Shown here: positions 37,328-45,669 of the stretch, in pieces
Position numbering within the stretch: the first letter of the stretch is position 1
Layout of the letters: every line of letters starts with the position of its first letter
NCBI RefSeq assembly: GCF_004792295.1
Contig: NZ_SRRY01000001.1
Coordinates: forward strand, 2,797,501-2,861,500
DNA from: Pseudoalteromonas sp. MEBiC 03607
GTDB lineage: Bacteria; Pseudomonadota; Gammaproteobacteria; Enterobacterales; Alteromonadaceae
Reading direction: 5' to 3'
Length of the DNA stretch: 64,000 nt
Notes under the pieces: model-generated
What the model was told of the DNA's origin: nothing
Database searches by the model: none
What the model saw: only the letters and a program-made list of their open reading frames with translations
Translations under genes and position numbers: made by a program

Positions 37328-37633
37328 TTAAGCCAAGTGCTTAGTTAGATCGACACCTTGGAACGCTTTAGGACGTTTACCACGACCCGTCCATTCAACG
37401 ATTTCACCATTATACTCGATGCGATATTTTGGTTTAACTTTAGTACGCTTATCTGTACTTGCTACATCTTGTAAATCTTCTAATGTAAGTCCTTTTTCTT
37501 TTAACAAATCGAGTACTTCTTTTTTAGCTTCTTGCTGTTGAGTATATTTCTCGATTGCTGTGTCAATTAGCTGCTTGGCTTTTTCAAGCTCAGTTAACGA
37601 CGCAGATTTAACAAAAGATCGGATTTCTTTCAT
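37328..37633 (-). CDS. Short H-NS-family nucleoid protein
   Basis: A 101-residue member of the H-NS family. The N-terminal half (about 1-55) is helical and heptad-like (LTELEKAKQLIDTAIEKYTQQQ), suitable for dimerisation. The C-terminal DNA-binding domain (about 65-101) shows KPKYRIEYNGEIVEWTGRGKRPKAF, with the AT-hook-like motif (W/Y)TGxGxxPK of H-NS. At 101 residues it is clearly shorter than enteric H-NS (about 137), lacking part of the oligomerisation region. It could silence AT-rich genes or modulate a full-length H-NS. It stands alone between the EvgS-like kinase and radD with its own terminator. Confidence 0.88.
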   Translation of the reverse strand: MKEIRSFVKSASLTELEKAKQLIDTAIEKYTQQQEAKKEVLDLLKEKGLTLEDLQDVASTDKRTKVKPKYRIEYNGEIVEWTGRGKRPKAFQGVDLTKHLA

Positions 37634-37746
37634 TTAGAGCTCTCTTGGATATAAAATTTAAGTTAGATGTTAAACGTTCATGAGTATATAATTAAATCAT
37701 AAATTAATCTATGGCATGCTTATTTTTTATAGCACTTTTCATTATA

Positions 37747-40700
37747 TTAAAGCCATAACTTAACTTTATCTATTACGTCAAGTAGCTCTGAAATCAACCC
37801 TTCGACAACCAAAGTGTCATGTTGTTGATTAAATCTATTTTCTGTCTGCACGATAAGTTCTGACAACGGTGGGTATTGAAGCATAACAATCCCACCTTTA
37901 AGCTTATGGATTGAACGAGAAATCTTTTCAATATCATGATTTTTTAAGTGCGTAGATAAATTATCCACATCTTCTTGTAAGCTGTTTATAAACACCTCAG
38001 CTAACATTTTTGCATCATTTTCATTTCCAAAAACAGTTAACCAATGCTGCTTATCTTTAACACCTTGTATATTTATAAATGTATTATCAATGGTTTCAAC
38101 ATCACTCGTGTTGAGGTCAATAAACTCAGCCAATCTATTATATAATTCATTTAGTTTATACGGCTTAAAAAGAACGCTATTCATACCTGAATCTAATGCT
38201 TTTTTTAGACATTCTTTCGATGAGTCAGCTGTAAAACCGATAATAGGTAAATGCTTAAATTGCTCTTTTTCTCGTATACTTTTCGCTAAGCCAAAACCAT
38301 CTAAATCCGGCATGTGGCAGTCTGTTAATAATAAGTCAAAATGATTATTCTCAAGCGCTTTTAACCCTGCGAAACCATCCTCGACTATTACAGCCTTAAT
38401 ACCAAGCTTTTGACATTGCTTTTCAAGTAATAGTTGATTGGTTTTATTATCCTCAGCTATCAGTATTTGACCATAAACAGGAGTATTTTCTAGTCGGGTT
38501 GGCTCACTACTTTTAGTGTGAATATTATCAATTAACTCTCTTAATATATCTGGATACAGTGGGTCTACAGCTAATACGTGACAGCTACATTTTGCAGGTG
38601 CTTGAGTACCATTCGGACTTAACACAATAATGTATTTATTGCTTGCTTGGTTTATCTCTGTTCGCCAGTCGTTACCCCAAAGTTCCACCATATAGCACTC
38701 ATCAATAAATATACTTTTTGCCTGTTCAAAAGCATGTTTATCTAATGGCCAATCTAGCTGCTTATATTGAACACCAATGCTGTCTAAACAATTTAACAGA
38801 GGCTGATTTTGACTACAGACATACCAAGTAACAGAAGATAGACTTAGCTTAGATTTGCTAACTTGGGTTAATGGCACAGTAATATAAACATTGGTGCCTT
38901 TCCCATAAGTACTAGAAATATTAATCTCACCTTCCATTGCATCTAGTAATTGCTTGGCAAGACTTAAACCCAGACCAGCACCACCAAAGCGACGTTGAAT
39001 AGAATTATCTGCTTGCTCAAAAGGGGTAAATGTTTGCTTTAGTTGCTGAGCAGTCATACCTTTGCCGGTATCTGATACTTCAAGTTTAAGGGTGTTTTTT
39101 TCAAACAAAACATCACAACTAATCGTGCCTTGCTCGGTAAACTTAACTGCATTATTTAGCACGTTAGAAACAACTTGCATCACGTGGTTTATATCGACAG
39201 AGGCTAAATTATAGGCCGCTGTACGCCACGATAAAATGAATTCTATGCCTTTTTGCTTAGCAAGATATTCATGAGCGCGTATAACTCGGCATAAATGCGA
39301 CTCTAAATCTACATTTCGTATTTCAACATCGATATTACCCGCATTAGTATTTGCAAAATAAAGAATATCATCAACTAAAGTGCGTAATTTTAATAAAGAG
39401 CCATCAATGTGCTCTACTAATTGGTATTGCTCATCAGTCATCGTTGAAGCTTTTAGTAATTCAATAAAGCCACTAACGCCTGAAATAGGCGTTCGCAGTT
39501 CATGACTCATGGTTGCAATAAAACGACTTTTCGCTAAATCAGCTTGCTGTGCTAATTGATTTGCCTTTGTAAGGTCTGCTTGCTGGCGTTTTAGCAAATT
39601 AATGTCAAATAGAATGCCATTCCAACGAACTCCCTCTTGCGAAGACTGCTTTTTGGGCTCAGCATTTGCTATATATCGACACCAAATCTGCTGACCTAAA
39701 TGGTTCACTCTAAACTCAATATCGATCATGCTATTAAGTTTGTTAGCAAGCTTAAAACTTTTAGCAATTTTAACCCTGTCTTCATCAACAATATGAGGCG
39801 ATATGCAACCTGTCATACCCCGACGATTAACGGTTGTATTTGAAATACCTAATAACTCTTGCGCGCCTCGGCTAATATAAGTGTAGCTCCCCTCACCATT
39901 ATCATAATACTCGTACTGAAAAACGCCGCCAGGGATAGTATCGGTAATTGTTTGTAGTAGTTTTTGTACTGATTTATTCTCACGCTGTAATTGGTGATGC
40001 TCGGTAACATCGGTAATTACTGTCATAATACCTGCAAGTAAACCATCAACACCATAGTAAGGTTTTTTTGTATAAAGAAGTTCAAGGTTTTGTCCTTCAT
40101 TATTGGTGTAGTTTATTTGCTGATTTATCACTTTTCCTGACTTTAAACTTTGTCTGTTTTGCGAAAGCAGTTTCTTAACCACATCAAGATCAGTACGTAG
40201 GTATTGATTATCTTTATCCCATAAATGAGCAAAATTATCTTTATAAGCCTTATTCCACATTATGCGACGTTGATCTTTATCCTGTATCACCACCATGGTA
40301 GGAAGGTCATCTATCAGCTTTTGAGTGAAGTTAAGTTTACTTAGTGCAACCTGTTCAGCGTGTTTGCGTTTTACTATTTCTCTATTAATTGTTATTCGCC
40401 AGCTAATAAAGTAAATAACAGATACTGCCAACAGGATTAAAACAAGAATTGCTGTCGTGTTTACCGTTTTTTTATCGTAGCCTTGCTCAATATTAAAAAT
40501 ACCATGGCGATTGACTACATGAGTAAAATCATTACTTGTTAATGTTTTAAATAAACTATCAAGTAAAGTGGCAAATTCAGAAAAGTGTTTATTTACTAAA
40601 AAGTAAATAGGCTGCGAATAACGATATTTTGGATTGATGTAAAATTCACCAATATAAAACTGATTTAATTGATAAGCGGCAATGCTTTGAGGCAAGATTA

Positions 40701-41931
40701 CGCCGTCGATGTTATCATTTCTTAACGCATAAAAAAGAGTTTGAATTGAATCGAATGAAACGGTATCAAGCTGTTCACTAACCACAAGCCTCTCTAATGG
40801 ATTTGCAAACGTTTCAAAATATCCTATCCGTTTAATTTCTCTTGAACGCTTAGAAATTAACACCATTTCTAAACTATAGTGAGCAGGTAAAGCAATTAGT
40901 ACACCTTCATCTATTTTAGATGGTGTAAGTGTAGGAATAATATCAACTTTATTAGCTAAAAATAATTTTTCTAACTCGCTAGAGTTAGCGGCTGGTATGT
41001 ACTTAAATTGAAAGTCACTTCGCTGTGAAAGAAGTTGCAGTGTATCGTTTAAATACCCTCTGGCCTCACCATTCTTGTTTGTTGAATTTAGTGGATAAAT
41101 GCCATCAATAAATGAAAATGTCAGTAAATAATTATTAATATCTTCGGCATTAATACGGTTAAAATCGCGCTTAAACTGCCCATATGCCTTTGCAGCTAAG
41201 TACTCTTCGCTCGCAGCACTTTCCCACAACTGTTTAGTTGTTGGAGATATTGAGGTCAAAACAGAATTCACTTGGTTACGTAGCAGCGTATTGTTTTTAT
41301 TAAACATTACATGCAGAGTCTCACTTGATAACCAAATAGGGCTAACTACTTTTAAGTTATCATGAGTACGATTTTTAAATTGATGAGATAAAGCAGAATA
41401 ATCTCCCAAAAACGCATCAAATGTGCCATCAGCAATTTTCTTATATGCATCTTCAGGTTGAATAAAGCGATTAATAAACAGAGCGCCATTTTCGGCTAAA
41501 TATTCACAATGTGAGCTGCCAGTTATACAAACCCAGCGCAGGCTAGCCAAATTTTTTAAAGCATCGTTGGCTATCTTTTGCTTTGTCACTATTCCGCGCG
41601 GCGATTCCATAAACGGAGTAGAAAATAAGAAATGCTTCTTGCGTTGTTTTGTCTCATTTAAGCCAACAGCAAAGTCGACTTTTCCTGCCTCCAAAGCATC
41701 TAAAAGCTCATTTAAACTTGCATATACTTCATAATCTAATTCAGCCCCAAGCAAGCTGGCAATTTCATTACTGTAGCCAACAATCACGCCTGAAAACTGA
41801 CCATCAGCATCACGCGTATGATACGGGAAAAAGTTATAGCTAACGATACCTGCTTTAAGTTGCTTCGGTTCAGCAGAAGTAACTGAGAAAGTACTAATGA
41901 CAACGAAACAAATAATGAATAATTTAACCAG
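37747..41931 (-). CDS. EvgS/BvgS-type hybrid histidine kinase; unusual start
   Basis: A multidomain periplasmic-sensing kinase. Numbers refer to the frame from the GTG at 41787 (1346 residues). Two tandem SBP_bac_3 Venus-flytrap domains (about 1-205 and 225-430) face the periplasm, then one membrane helix (about 440-462), two PAS domains (about 490-735), HisKA with His762 in MSHELRTP, HATPase, a receiver with Asp1156 in LTDCHMPDLDG and HPt with His1294. The GTG would cut off the start of the first SBP. Upstream in the same frame are about 50 codons encoding a good signal peptide (VKLFIICFVVISTFSVTSA) and the missing SBP strand, yet the frame contains no ATG, GTG or TTG before its stop. CTG at 41931 or ATT at 41934/41937 are the only candidates, so the start is uncertain. 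Ligand and target operon are unknown. Confidence 0.82.
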   Translation of the reverse strand: MVKLFIICFVVISTFSVTSAEPKQLKAGIVSYNFFPYHTRDADGQFSGVIVGYSNEIASLLGAELDYEVYASLNELLDALEAGKVDFAVGLNETKQRKKHFLFSTPFMESPRGIVTKQKIANDALKNLASLRWVCITGSSHCEYLAENGALFINRFIQPEDAYKKIADGTFDAFLGDYSALSHQFKNRTHDNLKVVSPIWLSSETLHVMFNKNNTLLRNQVNSVLTSISPTTKQLWESAASEEYLAAKAYGQFKRDFNRINAEDINNYLLTFSFIDGIYPLNSTNKNGEARGYLNDTLQLLSQRSDFQFKYIPAANSSELEKLFLANKVDIIPTLTPSKIDEGVLIALPAHYSLEMVLISKRSREIKRIGYFETFANPLERLVVSEQLDTVSFDSIQTLFYALRNDNIDGVILPQSIAAYQLNQFYIGEFYINPKYRYSQPIYFLVNKHFSEFATLLDSLFKTLTSNDFTHVVNRHGIFNIEQGYDKKTVNTTAILVLILLAVSVIYFISWRITINREIVKRKHAEQVALSKLNFTQKLIDDLPTMVVIQDKDQRRIMWNKAYKDNFAHLWDKDNQYLRTDLDVVKKLLSQNRQSLKSGKVINQQINYTNNEGQNLELLYTKKPYYGVDGLLAGIMTVITDVTEHHQLQRENKSVQKLLQTITDTIPGGVFQYEYYDNGEGSYTYISRGAQELLGISNTTVNRRGMTGCISPHIVDEDRVKIAKSFKLANKLNSMIDIEFRVNHLGQQIWCRYIANAEPKKQSSQEGVRWNGILFDINLLKRQQADLTKANQLAQQADLAKSRFIATMSHELRTPISGVSGFIELLKASTMTDEQYQLVEHIDGSLLKLRTLVDDILYFANTNAGNIDVEIRNVDLESHLCRVIRAHEYLAKQKGIEFILSWRTAAYNLASVDINHVMQVVSNVLNNAVKFTEQGTISCDVLFEKNTLKLEVSDTGKGMTAQQLKQTFTPFEQADNSIQRRFGGAGLGLSLAKQLLDAMEGEINISSTYGKGTNVYITVPLTQVSKSKLSLSSVTWYVCSQNQPLLNCLDSIGVQYKQLDWPLDKHAFEQAKSIFIDECYMVELWGNDWRTEINQASNKYIIVLSPNGTQAPAKCSCHVLAVDPLYPDILRELIDNIHTKSSEPTRLENTPVYGQILIAEDNKTNQLLLEKQCQKLGIKAVIVEDGFAGLKALENNHFDLLLTDCHMPDLDGFGLAKSIREKEQFKHLPIIGFTADSSKECLKKALDSGMNSVLFKPYKLNELYNRLAEFIDLNTSDVETIDNTFINIQGVKDKQHWLTVFGNENDAKMLAEVFINSLQEDVDNLSTHLKNHDIEKISRSIHKLKGGIVMLQYPPLSELIVQTENRFNQQHDTLVVEGLISELLDVIDKVKLWL

Positions 41932-42070
41932 AATAATGCCAAATAAACTATAAAATCTGTTTATATCTTAGCAGCGTAAGTAGCATTCAACAATTTTAAG
42001 TTAAGACTATTTAAATTCAGATTTAAGCGGACATTTAGGAAATGATATACGTAGATATTATGTATATAAA

Positions 42071-42097
42071 AAAGCCCATTACGGTGTAACGGGCTTT
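42071..42097 (-). terminator. Rho-independent terminator of TonB receptor 1
   Basis: AAAGCCC and GGGCTTT flank an inner TTAC/GTAA pairing, and on the minus strand a T-run follows. It starts about 18 nt past the receptor stop. Confidence 0.85.
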
Positions 42098-42114
42098 AGT
42101 TAGCTTAAATTAGA

Positions 42115-44934
42115 TTAGAAGCTTTGTGTATATCGGAAATATAACTGACGGCCGATATCAAAACCACCGTAATAAGAGTAGGTAGAGCTAGGGCCTGAAT
42201 ACATAATAGGTCCACGCTTATCAAACACATTGTTTGCACCTACTGAAAGTTTAGATTCCCAAGGCGTGTTATAAGTAAACTGCAAGTCATTAAAGGTTGT
42301 AGAGCCTACTTTGTTCTTAGGTACAACAACGCCATTTGTCCAATCACGTTGGAAGTTAGGATCACTACAACGGTCTTCAAAGTAACAATCTTCACGCATT
42401 GATGAGAAATAACGCATGCCCCAGTTGGCACTGAAGTCACCGTAAGTCCAGTTCAAACCAAAGTTTGCACGAGTTCTAAATGTGTCTCCATGGCCTACAT
42501 CTGATTCAACTTTAGTCGTTGGATCATTAGTAGATTTTGAATCATATTTAAGTAAATACGTGCCATCTAGGGTTGCACGGAAATCACCAAAGCCTGTTTC
42601 AAATGCATATGCTAGTGAAAGATCAATACCTGATGTTTCAGTAAAACCAGCATTTCGTGTTCCATAAGTAAGGTCATTTACAATTGAAGTATTTGGGTCA
42701 CGTGAGAACATAGAACAACGAGATTCATCACCCCCAATATAACAATCTTTTAGGATTTCATTCGGTGAGTCAGATACAACTGTGTCAGTGATCTTAATGC
42801 TCCACCAATCAAGAATAATATCTAAATTTTCAACATAGCTTGGGTTGTAAACAAAACCAACCGTTTTACTTGTTGATTCTTCTGGTTGTAAAAGTGGGTT
42901 TGAACCACTATTGAAAGGAACAGGTGTTTGAGCTGCAGGACCAGTAGTAGGTACAAAACCTTGTTGTAACTGGCGATAATCAGCTGGCACATCTTGTAAA
43001 CAGCGCGCAGAACCTGCAGCTGTACCATATACAGAGTCACATGGATCGATAAAACCTGTAGTGAAAGTTTGTGAACCGCCACCATATAAATTACTAATTG
43101 TAGGTGCTCGGAATCCTTCAGCCCATGTACCACGAACTAATAAGTCATCATTAGGACGCCATTCAATGCCTACTTTACTATTGGTTGTATCACCAAACGT
43201 GCTGTAATCTGAATAACGTGTTGCTAAGCTAACATTTAATGCTTTAGCGCCAACAACATCTGACAAAATTGGAACATTTAACTCAGCATATGCCTCAGTT
43301 ACATCGTAACCACCGCCTGTAGCACCAGATGCTAATGTTGTGCTTTGACCTAACTGAGCAAGCGCATCAGGGTTATATTCCCCAGTTTCTTTACGATACT
43401 CACTACCAAGTGCAAAGGTTAATGCACCAGAAGGTAATTCAGCAAGCAAACCACTAATATTCGCAAAGTACATAGTAGTTTGAGTTTCACCACGATAATG
43501 TAGTGTTGGATATAGGAAATCTTGTACTTCAGGATCTGCTAAAGAATTTGCAACTGGTCCAGCACCAAAACCAGCTAATGGGTTCCATGCTACACACTCA
43601 GCTGAAGAAATTGGCGCATCTGGTGTACCACACTGTACTTCACCCGACGAGTTTAAGAAAGAAGGACCAACAGATGCTTCAATTGCCGGTTTATAAAAGT
43701 TACCATTATCTACTTGAATAGTAGTACTTTTACTGTAAACACCACCAACATCCCAATCAAAATAACGGTCAGCAAGTTCAAATGAGCCTTCTAATGCGGC
43801 GGTAAAGCGTAATGTGTCTTGGCTACTTTCAGTTGTGCGTGGAACTTCCCAGCCACGACGTGTAAATGAAACATCCTCACCGACTGGGTTAAAATAGCTA
43901 TCAGCACTTAGCACAAAGCCATCAGAAGCTGATTGATACGGGTAGCCCGCCACCTGACGAAGTGCTTCACGTTCACTATAACCGATATCACTAGTGAAGC
44001 GAACATCATCAGCTAATTCATAGTTAGAGCTTATATAAAGCGAACGTGCACTCAGTGGTGTCTCTAAGTGCATTTGTTGCTGAGAAATACTTGAACCATT
44101 CTCATATGTTTGCGGCTCAAAATCATCGAATGAAGATGCATTACCTGGACGTTTCGCAACCCACCATTGGTCATTGTAATAAAAACGACCATATTGACCA
44201 ACTAAAGTACGGTTATTTGGGATATCGTAACCTGGATATGACACTTCAGAGAAAGAGCGATCTTTGGCCCAAACTTCACCTTCGTCACGCCATTCTGCAC
44301 CCAAAGTAATCGAGCCTTTTTCACCTGTAAAACCCGTTACCATACTAATGTTTTTCTTTTCCCCATCACCGTCATCATAGCCACCACCATAAACAGTAAA
44401 CTCCAAGCCTTCATAGTTTTTACGTGTAATAATGTTCACTACACCAGCCATAGCATCAGAGCCATACATTGCTGAAGCACCATCTTTTAACACATCAATT
44501 CGTTCGACCATACCCATAGGAATTGCTGAAATGTCTTGATAGCCTGAAGTGGTAATACCTAAACGTTTACCATTAATAAGAACAAGTGTTCTGCTCGCGC
44601 CAAGATTTCTAAGGTTAACATAGTTGCCCCCGACATTCTCTCCAGATACCAATGGCTCAGAACGGCTAATCGGTGGTGAACCAGCTGCAGACATGTTTTC
44701 GATAAGATCAATCACGGAAGTAAAACCTTGATTCGCAATATCTTCACGGCTAATTGTTTGAATTGGCTGCGCTGTTTCAAGATCTGTTGAACGAATACGC
44801 GATCCTGTTACTTCGATACGTTCAACTTTTTCAACACCTTCTTCAGCTGCAAACGTCGCAGCTGAAAAAACCGATGAGGTTGCACCAAAAGCAATTGCTA
44901 ATTGCACTGCTTTTGAAACTTTATTATTTAACAT
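42115..44934 (-). CDS. TonB-dependent receptor 1
   Basis: A 939-residue outer-membrane active transporter. The signal peptide MLNNKVSKAVQLAIAFGATSS... ends near TFAAEE. The possible TonB-box/linker ERIEVTGSRI precedes the plug domain (about 45-175) with LVLINGKRL, MVERIDVLKDGASAMYGSDAMAGVVNIIT. The rest is a 22-strand barrel ending RQLYFRYTQSF with a terminal Phe. The start at 44934 lies behind GGGAGAA; an in-frame ATG 18 nt upstream is less likely. The N-terminal 50 residues are nearly the same as in receptors 2 and 3 in this window. Substrate is unknown; the size and plug type fit carbohydrate or peptide receptors as well as siderophore receptors. Confidence 0.93.
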   Translation of the reverse strand: MLNNKVSKAVQLAIAFGATSSVFSAATFAAEEGVEKVERIEVTGSRIRSTDLETAQPIQTISREDIANQGFTSVIDLIENMSAAGSPPISRSEPLVSGENVGGNYVNLRNLGASRTLVLINGKRLGITTSGYQDISAIPMGMVERIDVLKDGASAMYGSDAMAGVVNIITRKNYEGLEFTVYGGGYDDGDGEKKNISMVTGFTGEKGSITLGAEWRDEGEVWAKDRSFSEVSYPGYDIPNNRTLVGQYGRFYYNDQWWVAKRPGNASSFDDFEPQTYENGSSISQQQMHLETPLSARSLYISSNYELADDVRFTSDIGYSEREALRQVAGYPYQSASDGFVLSADSYFNPVGEDVSFTRRGWEVPRTTESSQDTLRFTAALEGSFELADRYFDWDVGGVYSKSTTIQVDNGNFYKPAIEASVGPSFLNSSGEVQCGTPDAPISSAECVAWNPLAGFGAGPVANSLADPEVQDFLYPTLHYRGETQTTMYFANISGLLAELPSGALTFALGSEYRKETGEYNPDALAQLGQSTTLASGATGGGYDVTEAYAELNVPILSDVVGAKALNVSLATRYSDYSTFGDTTNSKVGIEWRPNDDLLVRGTWAEGFRAPTISNLYGGGSQTFTTGFIDPCDSVYGTAAGSARCLQDVPADYRQLQQGFVPTTGPAAQTPVPFNSGSNPLLQPEESTSKTVGFVYNPSYVENLDIILDWWSIKITDTVVSDSPNEILKDCYIGGDESRCSMFSRDPNTSIVNDLTYGTRNAGFTETSGIDLSLAYAFETGFGDFRATLDGTYLLKYDSKSTNDPTTKVESDVGHGDTFRTRANFGLNWTYGDFSANWGMRYFSSMREDCYFEDRCSDPNFQRDWTNGVVVPKNKVGSTTFNDLQFTYNTPWESKLSVGANNVFDKRGPIMYSGPSSTYSYYGGFDIGRQLYFRYTQSF

Positions 44935-44994
44935 TTGATTCTCCCTGGTCATATCCCTGTTATGACTCTACTTAAGTTATTTAACCCCCTAAAA

Positions 44995-45006
44995 GGTACT
45001 AGTACC
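44995..45006. promoter_or_regulatory. Perfect 12-bp palindrome in the leader of TonB receptor 1
   Basis: GGTACTAGTACC lies about 15-25 nt below the predicted -10 box of receptor 1, inside its likely 5' UTR, flanked by C-rich and G-rich runs. The position suits a repressor site. Confidence 0.4.
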
Positions 45007-45021
45007 CCATAAGGGAATTTA

Positions 45022-45051
45022 ATACTAATATCGAGAAGAACATTTGGTCAA
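45022..45051 (-). promoter_or_regulatory. Predicted promoter of TonB receptor 1
   Basis: The minus strand reads TTGACC (45046-45051), 18 nt, then TAGTAT (45022-45027). The same layout, TTGACC-N13-GATATTA, occurs upstream of receptor 2. The leader would be about 80 nt long. Confidence 0.55.
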
Positions 45052-45615
45052 CAGCTTTTTAACCTACAATTATAGATGTAAATTTTAATGATTAACTAAG
45101 TACTATTTATACCCCAGAAAAATTTACATTAAATTAATAAACACCAAGGAAAACGAAATAGCAAAAAGCACAAAACACTGCAAAACAAGCGTTTGAACAT
45201 TTCATTAACACTATTTATTGAGAATAACAAAGGAAAATGTCTCACACTTTTGTATAAAGCAAAATGTTACTTTCTTACAAAGAAAAGCGCACTTTTTCTG
45301 CTTGGGCCTAATTATCGCTGTATCTTTTTGGCTTTTTATGAAAAACAACGAAAAGACTTCTGAACTGAGAACCAACAACGGTGTATCGACAGAGCTAAGT
45401 TAATAGCTAGAGAAAACACAAAGAATAAAAAAAACATTAATACTTTCAATATATTTTTCTTTAAAGAATAAAACACCTTTAGATTAAAAAACAACCAACC
45501 GCATTTAATTGTGACTGGTTAAAAAACTCAAAAAGATCGTCTTAATATATTTTAAGCTATAAAAAATTTAATATTAAATTAGAATATAAAATTAATGATA
45601 GTAAAAGCAAAATAA

Positions 45616-45639
45616 AAACCCCGCATTAAAGCGGGGTTT
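45616..45639 (-). terminator. Rho-independent terminator of TonB receptor 2
   Basis: AAACCCCGC and GCGGGGTTT pair exactly around ATTAAA, with further T on the minus strand. It lies about 30 nt after the receptor stop. Confidence 0.9.
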
Positions 45640-45669
45640 GTTTACTTATTCTAGTACTAATGAAAGAGC

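Larger units (their letters stand above)
44935..45613. other. AT-rich gap between TonB receptors 1 and 2
   Basis: This stretch of about 680 nt holds the promoter and leader of receptor 1 at its left end and, up to the terminator of receptor 2, nothing else I can assign. A 61-codon frame at 45218-45403 opens with TTG, lacks neighbours of its kind and has the composition of the surrounding AT-rich DNA, so I do not call it. A near-palindrome AGAAAAG-CGCA-CTTTTTCT lies at about 45281-45299. Confidence 0.6.

Noticed and set aside
45218..45403. 61-codon open frame in the gap between TonB receptors 1 and 2
   Set aside because: TTG start, base composition like the AT-rich spacer, no recognisable features beyond a short hydrophobic run.
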